From Streptomyces sp. Tu 3180 (lineage in GTDB: Bacteria > Actinomycetota > Actinomycetes > Streptomycetales > Streptomycetaceae), in NCBI RefSeq assembly GCF_009852415.1, contig NZ_WOXS01000002.1:6674001-6738000 (forward strand): a stretch of 64,000 bases of DNA, written 5' to 3'. The number at the start of each line of letters is the position of its first letter. The first letter of the stretch is position 1. Positions 7,563-16,354 of this stretch are shown here, one piece after another. Position numbers and translations under genes: made by a program. The notes under the pieces are model-generated. The model did no database searches. It was not told where the DNA came from and was given only the letters and a program-made list of their open reading frames with translations.

Positions 7563-9209
7563 TCACCCGCGGTACGCGAGGGTCGTCATCATCCCGGACT
7601 CCGAGTGGTAGATGTTGTGGCAGTGCAGCATCCACAGTCCGGGGTTGTCCGCGTCGAAGTCCGCCACCATCTTGTGGTGCGGCAGCAGGATCGACGTGTC
7701 CTTGCGGGCGCCGTGGGAGTCGGTGCCGGCGAGGCAGTAGGTGTGGCCGTGCAGATGCACGGGGTGCCACATGTGGGTGGCGTTGATGACGACCAGCCGC
7801 ACCCGCTCGCCCCGTTCGACCTTGAGGAGCCTGTCCGGGTCGTAGGGCCGGTGGTCGATCCCCCAGTCGTACTCCTCCATGCCGCCGGTCAGCTTGATCC
7901 TGATCAGACGGTCGTACCTGCGGCGGGGCATCGCGACCGACTCGTCCGGCCGGAGCCGGCGGGCGGACACCAGCACCTCGCGGTCCAGTTCCACGGGGTG
8001 CGCGGACGGCCCGGGAACCGCTCCGGCGCCGGTGCGCAGGACGGCCATCGCCCGGCCCCGCTTGCCCTCGGCGAGCGCGACGAGCGGGAAGACCCCGGAC
8101 TTCGCGGTGACCAGCACGTCGTACCGCTCGGCCATGCCGATGACCAGCGCGTCGGTCCTGTGGGGCTGCACGGGGAAGCCGTCGCTGTGGGTGACGGTCA
8201 TCCGGTGCCCGCCGAGCGCCACCCGGAAGGCCGACTCCCCGCCGGCGTTGATGATGCGCAGCCTGATCCGGTCGCCGGGCCTGGCCGTGAACTGCGTGGG
8301 GTCGTCCGCCGTGCGCCCGTTGATCAGGTAGTAGGGGTAGTCGACGTCTCCCGCGTGGCCGCCGAGCAGCTTGCTGGTGGCGCCCGACATCAGCCGCTTC
8401 GGCCCCTTCCCGCGGTACGTCCACGACGAGGGCGCCCTTCCGGGGCCCTTCCCGTCGTCCGCGAGCGCCCCGCCGCCGGCGTCCACCGGTCCCTCCGGCC
8501 CGGTGCCGTGGCCCATCACGGGCTTGCCCTTGCGGAGTTGGCGGAGAACGTCGTCGGGGGTGGAGCCGTCCACGCCGTCGACCCAGTCGTCCAGCACGAC
8601 GACCCACTCGTGGTCGTACTCGAGCGGCTCCCTCGGGTCGTCGACGATCAGCGGCGAGTACATTCCGCGGTCGAGCTGCACCCCCATGTGGGGGTGGAAC
8701 CAGTAGGTGCCGGGGTGCGGCACGGTGAAGCGGTAGTCGAACGTCCCGCCGGGTTCGACCGGTGGCTGCGTCACGCCGGGCACGCCGTCCATGTCGTTGC
8801 GCAGCGCGATGCCGTGCCAGTGCACGGTCGTCGCCACCGGCAGGTCGTTGGCGAACGTCAGCGCCAGGGTGTCGCCCGCGGTGATCCGCACCTCCCGCCC
8901 CGGCAGCCGTCCCTCGTACGTCCAGGACCCGAAGGTGCGCCCGGCGCCCAGCTCGACCGGCGACTGGATGGCCCTGAAGGTGTGCTTGCGCAGCGGCCTG
9001 GAGGGGGACGGACGCGGCTCGCCGGCCTCCCTGCCGTGCGGCGTGACGAATCCGTCGACGGTGTCCGCCGCGGTCGCGCCGGGGCTGCCCCGGTCGCGAG
9101 AGCCGCTGGGGGAGCAGGCGGCGAGCAGCCCGGAGCCCGCGGCCGCGATCCCGGCGCCGAGCACGGCGCGACGGGTGGGAGGGGTCTGACTGGTGTGGTC
9201 CGTGCGCAT
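7563..9209 (-). CDS. Exported multicopper oxidase
   Basis: A 548-residue laccase-type enzyme that couples four one-electron substrate oxidations to reduction of oxygen to water. The ATG at 9209 gives a twin-arginine signal (TRRAVLGAGIAAAG) ending in LLAACS, so the protein may also be a lipoprotein. All copper-site motifs are visible: HWHG (about residue 130), WFHPH (about 175), HPVHLHGH (about 485) and HCHNIYHSESGM near the end, where Met is the axial ligand of the type 1 site. Folding in the cytoplasm before Tat export fits copper loading. It stands alone with a strong hairpin downstream. Substrate could be phenols, metals or copper(I). Confidence 0.92.
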   Translation of the reverse strand: MRTDHTSQTPPTRRAVLGAGIAAAGSGLLAACSPSGSRDRGSPGATAADTVDGFVTPHGREAGEPRPSPSRPLRKHTFRAIQSPVELGAGRTFGSWTYEGRLPGREVRITAGDTLALTFANDLPVATTVHWHGIALRNDMDGVPGVTQPPVEPGGTFDYRFTVPHPGTYWFHPHMGVQLDRGMYSPLIVDDPREPLEYDHEWVVVLDDWVDGVDGSTPDDVLRQLRKGKPVMGHGTGPEGPVDAGGGALADDGKGPGRAPSSWTYRGKGPKRLMSGATSKLLGGHAGDVDYPYYLINGRTADDPTQFTARPGDRIRLRIINAGGESAFRVALGGHRMTVTHSDGFPVQPHRTDALVIGMAERYDVLVTAKSGVFPLVALAEGKRGRAMAVLRTGAGAVPGPSAHPVELDREVLVSARRLRPDESVAMPRRRYDRLIRIKLTGGMEEYDWGIDHRPYDPDRLLKVERGERVRLVVINATHMWHPVHLHGHTYCLAGTDSHGARKDTSILLPHHKMVADFDADNPGLWMLHCHNIYHSESGMMTTLAYRG

Positions 9210-9736
9210 GAAGGGGTGCACCTCGCTGGTGGGGGAAGGCGGGAGAAGGCAGATGAAGGCGTGTGGATCTGCCACGCCGCCCGGGCAGGGCGGGACGGCC
9301 GGAGGCACTCCTCCTGGCGGGGCACCGACGAGGTGATGAGCACGATCCGGCGGGTGGCGGAACCGGCTGTACGGACGGCGGGCGTTCTGCGCCGGCGTCC
9401 GGGCCGTCTCTCAGAGCGGCCGTGCGGATATGCCGAGCGGCAGGGCTTCGGACGGCGCGTGCCGTTCGGGCATGCCGCGCCCGTAACGGGCCCTCGGGTC
9501 GGTCATCACGTCAGAGATCTTACCCTTGTCAGGCGTATAAGCCGGATATATGACTTATATCGGCCCCGTGGGACGTGTCCGGTCCCGGGTGCTCGGCGCG
9601 GCGGTCCGCCGGTGTGCGGGGACGCGGCGCGGGCCCCGCATCCGCGTCGCCCGGGTCCTCCCGCACCCCGTGCCGATCGGGAAGCCGCGGGACGAGGGCC
9701 GCGTCCGCGCCTTCCGCACGGCCGCGGGAGCGGGTC
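9210..9736. other. Gene-poor intergenic region with an AT-rich dyad
   Basis: I see no convincing gene here. The one distinctive feature is an AT-rich patch at 9523-9565 in GC-rich surroundings, with the inverted repeat TATAAG (9536-9541) and CTTATA (9554-9559). A plus-strand TTGTCA...TATGAC pair with 17-base spacing lies in it, but no plus-strand gene follows, so its use is unclear. The rest may hold the promoter of the multicopper oxidase. Confidence 0.4.
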
Positions 9737-10039
9737 CTACGAGGCCAGCCGCTCTCCGGCGGGGTGACCGGGGCCGGTCGGTCCGACGCCGCCCCCGGGC
9801 CGGCTGATCTCGGCCCACACCGCGTCCAGGGAGAGGCCGAGGACGTCGGCGATCGCCGCGATGGTCGGGAAGGCGGGGGTGGCCACGCGGCCCGTCTCGA
9901 TCTTCCGGAGGGTCTCCGGCGAGACGTGTGCGGCGAGCGCGACGTCGAGCATCGAGCGTTCTCCCCTGGCCCTGCGCAGGAGGGCGCCGAGGCGCTGTCC
10001 GCGTTCGACCTCTTCGGGGGTGAGCGGCAACCTGACCAT
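9737..10039 (-). CDS. XRE-family helix-turn-helix regulator
   Basis: A 100-residue single-domain repressor-like protein. RLGALLRRARGERSMLDVAL (from residue 16) and HVSPETLRKIETGRVATPAF (from residue 39) form the two helices of a Cro/CI HTH, and IAAIADVLGLSLDAVW completes the domain. The C-terminal tail is Gly/Pro rich. It is transcribed away from an accessory methionine aminopeptidase; the 66-base gap contains a 14-base-period direct repeat overlapping the likely promoters, so autoregulation and control of the aminopeptidase are the natural reading. Confidence 0.88.
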   Translation of the reverse strand: MVRLPLTPEEVERGQRLGALLRRARGERSMLDVALAAHVSPETLRKIETGRVATPAFPTIAAIADVLGLSLDAVWAEISRPGGGVGPTGPGHPAGERLAS

Positions 10040-10055
10040 GACTCCGATTCTAGTA

Positions 10056-10079
10056 CCGGTATAGTATTGCCGGTATAGT
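10056..10079. promoter_or_regulatory. Direct repeat / promoter between XRE regulator and methionine aminopeptidase
   Basis: CCGGTATAGT occurs at 10056-10065 and again at 10070-10079, a 14-base period. Each copy contains TATAGT, a good -10 hexamer for the plus-strand aminopeptidase gene. The arrangement suits an operator that overlaps the promoter. Confidence 0.5.
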
Positions 10080-10105
10080 TATTGGCGGCATGGGAAGGGC
10101 GCCAC

Positions 10106-10888
10106 GTGATCGAGATTCTGAACCCCACCCTGCTGGCCCGAGCGAGAGACACCGGCGCCCTGGTCGCCGACATCCTGCAGACGCTGAGGAGCCGCAGCGC
10201 GATCGGCACGAACCTGCTGGACATCGACCGGTGGGCCAAGGCCATGATCGTCGAGGCGGGAGCCACGTCCTGCTACGTCGACTACGAGCCGTCCTTCGGG
10301 CGCGGCCCGTTCGGCCACTACATCTGCACGGCCGTCAACGACGCCGTGCTCCACGGGCGGCCGCACGACTACGCGCTCGCCGACGGCGATCTGCTGACGC
10401 TCGACCTCGCCGTCTCCCGGGGCGGAGTCGCCGCGGACGCCGCCGTCAGCTTCCTCGTGGGTGACGCGAGGTCCCCGGAGAGCGTCGCGCTGATCGACGC
10501 GACCGAACGCGCGCTGGCCGCGGGGATCGCCGCCGCCGGGCCCGGGGCCCGCGTCGGCGACATCTCCCATGCCATCGGCACGGTCCTCGGCGAGGCGGGC
10601 TACCCGGTCAACACCGAGTTCGGAGGCCACGGCATCGGATCGACGATGCACCAGGACCCGCACATCGCGAACACCGGGCGGCCGGGCCGTGGATACCGGC
10701 TGCGCCCCGGGCTGCTGCTGGCGCTGGAGCCGTGGGTCATGGCGGACACCGCTCGGCTCGTCACCGACGCCGACGGGTGGACGCTCCGGAGCGCGACCGG
10801 CTGCCGGACCGCGCACAGTGAGCACACGATCGCCATCACCGAGGACGGGGCCGAGATCCTCACCTCGCCGACGCGGGCGCGGCCGTAG
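10106..10888 (+). CDS. map: Type I methionine aminopeptidase (accessory copy)
   Basis: A 260-residue cytosolic metalloprotease that removes the initiator Met from nascent proteins. I place the start at the GTG at 10106, after GAAGGG, because family members begin with IEILNP; a TTG eight codons earlier is possible. The five metal ligands are visible in order: LTLDLAV Asp, VAADAAV Asp, GGHGIGSTMH His, LALEPWV Glu and SEHTI Glu. There is no N-terminal zinc-finger extension. Actinomycetes normally carry another copy near ribosomal genes, so this one is probably a paralogue. Its divergent XRE regulator suggests conditional expression. Length is normal. Confidence 0.92.
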   Translation: MIEILNPTLLARARDTGALVADILQTLRSRSAIGTNLLDIDRWAKAMIVEAGATSCYVDYEPSFGRGPFGHYICTAVNDAVLHGRPHDYALADGDLLTLDLAVSRGGVAADAAVSFLVGDARSPESVALIDATERALAAGIAAAGPGARVGDISHAIGTVLGEAGYPVNTEFGGHGIGSTMHQDPHIANTGRPGRGYRLRPGLLLALEPWVMADTARLVTDADGWTLRSATGCRTAHSEHTIAITEDGAEILTSPTRARP

Positions 10889-10918
10889 GGCCGGAGCCCC
10901 CGTGCTCCTTCCGGCCCC

Positions 10919-12127
10919 CTACTGCCGGTAGCCGCCCAGGAAGCGCCCGATCCGCCCGATCGCCGCCTCCAGGTCGTCGGCGTGGGGGAGGGTGAGGATG
11001 CGGAAGTGGTCGGGCGCCGGCCAGTTGAAGCCGGTGCCCTGGACCACCTGGATCTTCTCCCTCAGCAGCAGGTCCAGGACGAACTTCTCGTCGTCGTGGA
11101 TCGGGTGCACCTTGGGATCGATGCGCGGGAACGCGTACAGCGCGCCCTTCGGCTTCACGCAGCTCACGCCGGGGATCTCGTTCAGCTTCTCCCAGGCCAC
11201 GTCCCGCTGTTCGCGCAGCCGTCCGCCGGGCGCGGTCAGCTCGCGGATGGACTGCCGGCCGCCGAGCGCGGCCTGGATCGCGTACTGGGCGGGGGCGTTG
11301 GCGCACAGGCGCATGGAGGCCAGCATGGTCAGGCCCTCCAGGTAGTCCTTCGCGTGCTGCTTCGGCCCGGTGACCACCAGCCAGCCGGACCGGAACCCGG
11401 CCACCCGGTAGGTCTTGGACAGGCCGCAGAAGGTGAGCACCACCAGGTCGGGGGCGAGCGCGGCGGCCGAGTGGTGCACGGCGTCGTCGTAGAGGATCTG
11501 GTCGTAGATCTCGTCGGCGAGGACCATCAGACCGTGCCGGCGGGCCAGGTCGAGGATGCCCTCGACGACCTCCTTCGGATACACCGCGCCGGTCGGGTTG
11601 TTGGGGTTGATGATGACCACGGCCCTGGTGCGGTCCGTGATCTTCGCCGCCATGTCGTCCAGGTCCGGGTACCAGTCGGCCCGCTCGTCGCACAGGTAGT
11701 GGACCGCCTTGCCGCCCGCGAGGGTCGTCACCGCCGTCCACAGGGGGAAGTCCGGCGCGGGGACGAGGACTTCGTCGCCGTCCTCCAGCAGGGCCTGCAC
11801 GGCCATCGACACCAGCTCCGAGACGCCGTTGCCGAGGAAGACGTCGTCCACGTCGACCTCCAGGCCCAGGGTCTGGTAGCGCTGGGCGACGGCCCGGCGG
11901 GCGGAGAGGACGCCCCGCGAGTCGGTGTAGCCGTGTGCCCGCGGGAGCATCCGGATCATGTCCTGAAGGATCTCCTCCGGCGCCTCGAAACCGAACAGGG
12001 CCGGATTGCCGGTGTTCAGGCGCAGCACGCTGTGCCCCGCCTCCTCCAGCGCGTTGGCGTGCTCGATGACCGGACCGCGGATCTCGTAACAGACCTCGCT
12101 GAGCTTGCTCGACTGCCGGAACTCCAT
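10919..12127 (-). CDS. PLP-dependent aminotransferase, AlaA-type (pyruvate-forming)
   Basis: A 402-residue class I/II aminotransferase resembling the alanine-synthesising enzyme AlaA. The ATG at 12127 is the family start; an upstream ATG at 12217 would add 30 unrelated residues through the operator region. Motifs include NTGNPALFGFEAP near the start, INPNNPTGAVY (about residue 175) for the PLP pocket, DEIYDQILYDD and SKTYRVAGFRSGW with the Schiff-base Lys at about residue 240, then the closing Arg region RILTLPH. It likely interconverts glutamate/pyruvate and alanine/2-oxoglutarate. It is divergent from an HxlR-family regulator, with two matching dyads between the starts. Confidence 0.88.
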   Translation of the reverse strand: MEFRQSSKLSEVCYEIRGPVIEHANALEEAGHSVLRLNTGNPALFGFEAPEEILQDMIRMLPRAHGYTDSRGVLSARRAVAQRYQTLGLEVDVDDVFLGNGVSELVSMAVQALLEDGDEVLVPAPDFPLWTAVTTLAGGKAVHYLCDERADWYPDLDDMAAKITDRTRAVVIINPNNPTGAVYPKEVVEGILDLARRHGLMVLADEIYDQILYDDAVHHSAAALAPDLVVLTFCGLSKTYRVAGFRSGWLVVTGPKQHAKDYLEGLTMLASMRLCANAPAQYAIQAALGGRQSIRELTAPGGRLREQRDVAWEKLNEIPGVSCVKPKGALYAFPRIDPKVHPIHDDEKFVLDLLLREKIQVVQGTGFNWPAPDHFRILTLPHADDLEAAIGRIGRFLGGYRQ

Positions 12128-12159
12128 GCGCCGCTTCCCCTCACGCCATCTGGTGTTGC

Positions 12160-12193
12160 TTGGTTTTACCAAGTGGGAGCTTGGAAAGTCCAA
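12160..12193. promoter_or_regulatory. Twin TTGG-N5-CCAA dyads between aminotransferase and HxlR regulator
   Basis: TTGGTTTTACCAA (12160-12172) and TTGGAAAGTCCAA (12181-12193) are two copies of the same inverted repeat spaced 21 bases apart, i.e. two helical turns on one DNA face. They fall in the gap between the divergent starts at 12127 and 12216. A paired operator for the HxlR protein is likely. Confidence 0.6.
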
Positions 12194-12215
12194 CAACGTG
12201 TCTAGACTGCGTCGC

Positions 12216-12842
12216 ATGTCACCTCGCCGAAGCTACGACCAGTACTGCTCCGCCGCCCGTGCGCTCGACGCCGTCGGCGACCGCTGGACCCTGCTGATCG
12301 TCCGCGAACTCCTCGCCGGCCCGCGGCGCTACACCGACCTGCACGCGGACCTGCCCGGCGTCAGCACGGACGTACTGGCCTCGCGGCTGAAGGACATGGA
12401 GCGCGACGGGCTGACGACCCGGCGGCGGCTGCCCCCGCCCGGCGCGGCGTACGTGTACGAACTCACCTGCCGGGGGCGGGAGTTGCTGCCCGTGCTCCAG
12501 GCCCTCGGTGCCTGGGGGCAGGCCGGGCTGGGGGAGCGGCGGCCCACGGACGCGGTGCGGGCGCACTGGTTCGCGCTGCCCCTGCTGCGGGCGCTGGAGG
12601 GCGAGGGCCTGGCCGAAGTCCTGCTGGAGGAAGGGGTGTTCCATCTGCACGTCGGTGCCGGGGAGGGTCCGGTGTACGGCGACGGACCCGCCCCCCGGGA
12701 GCCCGACGCCCGGCTCGCCCTGGACACCGCGACCTGTACGGAGATCAGCCGGGGCGAGCTGACCGTCGCCGACGCGGTGCGCGCCGGACGGGTCGAGGTG
12801 ACCGGCGACGGCACGCTCGCCAAGACCCTGCGGGAGGCGTGA
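12216..12842 (+). CDS. HxlR-family regulator with C-terminal ligand-type domain
   Basis: A 208-residue protein: an HxlR winged helix (residues about 5-100; DQYCSAARALDAVGDRWTLL with the typical early Cys, then SRLKDMERDGLTTRRRLPPP as recognition helix and wing) followed by about 95 residues resembling an SCP2/sterol-carrier-like domain (TCTEISRGELTVADAVRAG). The architecture is common in Streptomyces and suggests binding of a hydrophobic ligand. It is divergent from the aminotransferase across the twin dyads and is probably autoregulated. A run of 8-base repeats and a terminator hairpin follow immediately. Confidence 0.88.
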   Translation: MSPRRSYDQYCSAARALDAVGDRWTLLIVRELLAGPRRYTDLHADLPGVSTDVLASRLKDMERDGLTTRRRLPPPGAAYVYELTCRGRELLPVLQALGAWGQAGLGERRPTDAVRAHWFALPLLRALEGEGLAEVLLEEGVFHLHVGAGEGPVYGDGPAPREPDARLALDTATCTEISRGELTVADAVRAGRVEVTGDGTLAKTLREA

Positions 12843-12878
12843 CGGCGTGACGGCGTGAGCGTGTGACGGCGTGACGGA
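12839..12878. repeat. Short tandem repeat, 8-base unit
   Basis: Five units of GTGACGGC-type sequence (the third and last are variants) run across the HxlR stop codon at 12840-12842. This looks like slippage in a GC-rich 3' region rather than a functional element. Confidence 0.6.
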
Positions 12879-12882
12879 AAGC

Positions 12883-12909
12883 GGAAGGCCCGCGCGGAGC
12901 GGGCCTTCC
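12883..12909. terminator. Terminator hairpin after the HxlR gene
   Basis: GGAAGGCCCGC and GCGGGCCTTCC are perfect 11-base arms around a 5-base loop, 40 bases after the stop. It lies between the HxlR gene and the convergent siderophore synthetase gene. The remaining bases to 13101 show no convincing gene. Confidence 0.75.
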
Positions 12910-13101
12910 GGACGGGCGTCACGCACCCGGCGGCACCCGGGGGCGGACGCCGGGACCCGCGGGCCGGGCGGTACCCGGCGACATCCGCCGCCGTCCACAC
13001 CCAGCGGTCGGACCACCGGCCGGAGGACCAGCCGTCCTCGGGCTCCGAAGCGGCCGGCACGGGGGAGCCGGAGGCACCCTCCGCGTCCTCGGAACGAGCG
13101 G

Positions 13102-14700
13102 TCAGAACCCTTCCGGGCGAAGGGGATTGGGAAGTTCCGCCCACTGGTCCCCGGCCGTCCCCGGGGACAGCCGCATCAGCGTCAGCGCCTTCGCGGGCAG
13201 CGGCTCACCGAGCAGCGCGGCCAGATCCGGGGTGCGCGGCAGATCCCGGACGGCGGTCTCCAGGGCCGCCCGCAGCGCCGGTCCCGAACCCGCCGTCCCC
13301 GCCAGCGCGCCCGCCACCAGCGAACCGAACAGCTTGCGCCGCAGGGCGCGTTCGTCGTCGGTGACCACGCGCGCGGGCAGCTCGGGGACCGGGACGCCGT
13401 GCCGCGCCAGACGGGCCGGGCCCACCCGGATGTCGGCCAGGTCGCGGTAGACCAGCCGCAGCGGTTCCCCGGCCGGCGACAGCACCACCAGGAGGTTCTG
13501 GCCGTGCGCCTCCAGGGCCACCCCCAGCTCCAGCAGCCGCAGCCCGACCGTCAGGGCGAGCCGGGCGAGCGCGGCCAGCCAGGCGTCCGACCGGGCCAGT
13601 CCGGTGGTCGCCAGGGCCGCCACCGGCACCACCCGCTCCCCGGCCGCCGCGTGCACCAGGGGCGACTCGCGCAGGACGGCCGCCAGGTCGGGGGAGCCGG
13701 CGGCCGCCGCGCCCAGGGTGCGGGTGACGTGCAGCAGCCCGTCCGTCCGCGCCGCCACCGCCTCCCCGAAGTCCGACAGCACCGCCGACGCGGCGATCGA
13801 GCCGAGCGAGATGTCCCGCACCGAGGACGTCAGACGGGCGCTCAGCGCGGTCTTGACGTGCGGCCCGTCCGGCAGCGCGAGGGTGCGCAGCGCCATCAGC
13901 GGATGCGCGGCGAGCCGCTCCCGTCCTTCCCGTCCCTCCCGTCCCGTCCCTCCCTCCGCGCCCCTGCGCTTCAGCACGTGCGCCGCCTGCCAGGGGTGCA
14001 CCGGGATCACCACCCGTCCACCGTCCCGCAGCCGGTCCGGCCAGACCCCGGTCACCAGGCACTCCCGCGCCGGGACCGGCAGCAGCTCCAGCTCCACGAC
14101 CGGCCGGTGCTCCGGCGCGTAGGAGAGCTGGTCGGCCACCGAGAAGCCCGGCCGGGAACGGCAGCCGGGATGGAACGGATGCCCGTCGACCACCCGTTGC
14201 TCCCACTCCCAGTCGCTGCGCGGCCACTCCTGCGGGTGATCCGTCCGGCCGGCCCGCGAGAGCGCCAGCGAGGCGGCGCTGTGCCCGAGCTCGGCCGCGA
14301 AGGCCGCCGAGTGCGGTACGGCGAGGTCCGTCATCAGCCGTGCCGGATCGTCGTACACCGTCTCGTCGAGCCGTACGGCGGTGACGTACGCGCCGGTCGC
14401 GTACGGGTCCGCCCGCGGGCCGTGCAGCCGCCGCCCGTCCGTCAGGCGCAGCGTGAGCCCGTCACCGCCTGGTTCGCGGCGGGCGATCCACGGCAGCGGC
14501 TCGTGCGCGAGGCCGCGCCACAGACGGGTCAGCACGGCCGCGCGGGCGCCGGGCAGCGCGTCCGCGTACCGGGGCAGCAGGCCCGGCCGGACGGCGGCCA
14601 GCTCGTCGGCGACCTCGGTCTCGGCGGTGGGGGGACGGTGCACGGGCGGGCTCCTCGGGTACGCACACGGTGGGACGAAAGGGCGGACGACGACAGACAT
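13102..14700 (-). CDS. IucA/IucC-family siderophore synthetase (NIS type)
   Basis: A 532-residue NRPS-independent siderophore synthetase, which activates a carboxylate such as citrate with ATP and condenses it with an amine or alcohol. Motifs: VIPVHPWQAAHVL (about residue 240), KTALSARLTSSVRDIS (about 290) in the ATP/citrate region, LEAHGQNLLVVL (about 410) for the catalytic loop, then a FhuF-like C terminus. The ATG at 14700 is the longest plausible start; a GTG at 14643 with GAGGAG at better spacing is an equally good choice and would shorten the protein by 19 residues. It is divergent from a second synthetase. I see no iron-box palindrome between them. Confidence 0.88.
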   Translation of the reverse strand: MSVVVRPFVPPCAYPRSPPVHRPPTAETEVADELAAVRPGLLPRYADALPGARAAVLTRLWRGLAHEPLPWIARREPGGDGLTLRLTDGRRLHGPRADPYATGAYVTAVRLDETVYDDPARLMTDLAVPHSAAFAAELGHSAASLALSRAGRTDHPQEWPRSDWEWEQRVVDGHPFHPGCRSRPGFSVADQLSYAPEHRPVVELELLPVPARECLVTGVWPDRLRDGGRVVIPVHPWQAAHVLKRRGAEGGTGREGREGRERLAAHPLMALRTLALPDGPHVKTALSARLTSSVRDISLGSIAASAVLSDFGEAVAARTDGLLHVTRTLGAAAAGSPDLAAVLRESPLVHAAAGERVVPVAALATTGLARSDAWLAALARLALTVGLRLLELGVALEAHGQNLLVVLSPAGEPLRLVYRDLADIRVGPARLARHGVPVPELPARVVTDDERALRRKLFGSLVAGALAGTAGSGPALRAALETAVRDLPRTPDLAALLGEPLPAKALTLMRLSPGTAGDQWAELPNPLRPEGF

Positions 14701-14737
14701 ACTGATCGTCTCCGCCCGGACAGACCGTAAGGAACCA

Positions 14738-16354
14738 GTGGAACGCGTGGACCTCCTGCCCCCGCACGCAGACGACGACGCGGTGCGCCGCGCCGGTCTC
14801 GCCGACCCCGCAGAACTCGCCGGGCGCGCCGACGCGTACGCGGCCGTGCCGCTGCTGAACTGCCTGCTGCGCGAGGTGGCCCGGCCCCTGCCGGGCCCGT
14901 CCGGCCCGGGCGCGCGGCCCGTGCGGGGGCCCGGCGAGCCGCGGACGTACCGCCTGCCCGGCACGGACCGTCTGCTGCGGGTGCGCGGCACCCGGCGCCC
15001 CGCCGCGCCGGAGGTGTACACGGCCGGCGCCTGGCGCCGGATCGGCCACACCGAGCTGGTCGGACTCGTCGCCGAGGAGCTGCGCCGGCACACCGGCCTG
15101 TCCAACCGCGAACTGCCCGCCGAGATGATCGACAGCAGGGACGCGGTGGCCGCGCTGCTCGCCGCGCGGGCCCGGGCCACCCCGCCCGACGACCCGTACC
15201 TGCGCTCCGAGCAGTCCCTGCTCACCGGGCACACCCACCATCCCGCCCCCAAGACGCGGGGCGGCGGCCCCGCGCCCGGCTGGCTGCCGTACGCGCCCGA
15301 GGCGCACGCCCGCTTCCCGCTGACGCTGCTCGGGCTGCGCGAGGACACGGTCGTCGACGAGGGCGACACCCGCGCCCTCGACCGCCTGGGCACGGCCCCG
15401 CCCGGCTACCGCCTGCTGCCCGCCCACCCCTGGCAGCTGGACCTCGCCGCCCGGGACCTCGCCCCCGCGTTCGCCGACGGCCGCCTGGTGCGGCTGGGCG
15501 AGACCGCGTTCCCGGTGTGGCCCACGGCCGCCGTCCGCACCCTGTACGCCCCCGGGAGCGACCTGTTCCTGAAGTTCAGCCTGGACGTGCGCATCACCAA
15601 CGACATCCGCCGGCTGTGGCGCCACGACCTGCTGAAGCTGCGCGGGACCGACACGGCCGCGCGCTCCGCCTTCGCCGCCTTCGACGGGACGGCGGCCTGG
15701 CTGAGCGACCGCGGTCACCGCACCGCGGACTTCGCCCACGAACAGCTGGCCGTCGTGGTGCGCGACGGACTGCGCGCGCATCTGCTGCCCGGCGCGACCC
15801 CGTACCTCGCGGCGGCACTGGTCGAGGGCTTCGACGGCAATCCGCTCGCCGCCGCCGCCGACCCGGCCGCCTGGTGGGAGGCGTACCTGGCCCGGGTCGT
15901 GCCGCCGGTCCTGGCGGCCTTCGCCGGACACGGCGTCGTCCTGGAGGCGCACCTGCAGAACACCCTGGTCGCCATGGACGCCGGCGGCACCCCCGTACAG
16001 GCGCTGTTCCGGGACGCCGAGGGGGTGAAGCTCCTGCCGGAGGCGGCCCGGGCGGCACGGGGCGCCTCCCCGCTGCCGGAGGTGTCCCGGGAGGCCGGCT
16101 GGGAGCGGCTGGCGTACTGCCTGGTCGTCAACCACCTCATCGAGATCGCCGCCGCCCTGGCCGAGCACCACCCCGGCCTCGACCCGTGGCCCGCCGTGCA
16201 CCGCGAGCTGGCCCGCCACGACCTCCCCGAGGCCGCCGCCCTGCGCGCCGCGCCCACCCTCCCCGGCAAGACCAACCTGCTGCTGCGCTGGACCGGCGCG
16301 GACGGCGCCGACGCCCGCTACCGTCCGCTGCCCAACCCGCTGGCCGGGGGGTGA
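14738..16354 (+). CDS. IucA/IucC-family siderophore synthetase, second copy
   Basis: A 538-residue partner of the divergent synthetase. The GTG at 14738 follows AAGGA at five bases. Motifs are LLPAHPWQLDLA (about residue 230), LKFSLDVRITNDIRR (about 285), LEAHLQNTLVAM (about 405) and a closing RYRPLPNPL. Two NIS synthetases acting in sequence commonly build a bis-substituted citrate or a dicarboxylate/diamine siderophore. No decarboxylase, N-hydroxylase, transporter or exporter gene flanks them here, so the substrates are unresolved. Confidence 0.88.
   Translation: MERVDLLPPHADDDAVRRAGLADPAELAGRADAYAAVPLLNCLLREVARPLPGPSGPGARPVRGPGEPRTYRLPGTDRLLRVRGTRRPAAPEVYTAGAWRRIGHTELVGLVAEELRRHTGLSNRELPAEMIDSRDAVAALLAARARATPPDDPYLRSEQSLLTGHTHHPAPKTRGGGPAPGWLPYAPEAHARFPLTLLGLREDTVVDEGDTRALDRLGTAPPGYRLLPAHPWQLDLAARDLAPAFADGRLVRLGETAFPVWPTAAVRTLYAPGSDLFLKFSLDVRITNDIRRLWRHDLLKLRGTDTAARSAFAAFDGTAAWLSDRGHRTADFAHEQLAVVVRDGLRAHLLPGATPYLAAALVEGFDGNPLAAAADPAAWWEAYLARVVPPVLAAFAGHGVVLEAHLQNTLVAMDAGGTPVQALFRDAEGVKLLPEAARAARGASPLPEVSREAGWERLAYCLVVNHLIEIAAALAEHHPGLDPWPAVHRELARHDLPEAAALRAAPTLPGKTNLLLRWTGADGADARYRPLPNPLAGG

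Noticed and set aside
9523..9565. Promoter for an unannotated plus-strand gene
   Set aside because: The following plus-strand frames lack start sites and family features and oppose the XRE gene.
12839..12878. 8-base tandem repeat as a CRISPR or regulatory array
   Set aside because: Units are contiguous without spacers and cross a stop codon; simple slippage explains them.
12910..13101. Minus-strand open reading past the siderophore synthetase stop
   Set aside because: No start or family similarity; it runs through the terminator and the HxlR gene.
14644..14737. Iron-box search between the siderophore genes
   Set aside because: No TTAGG/CCTAA-type dyad was found, so no iron regulator site is annotated.
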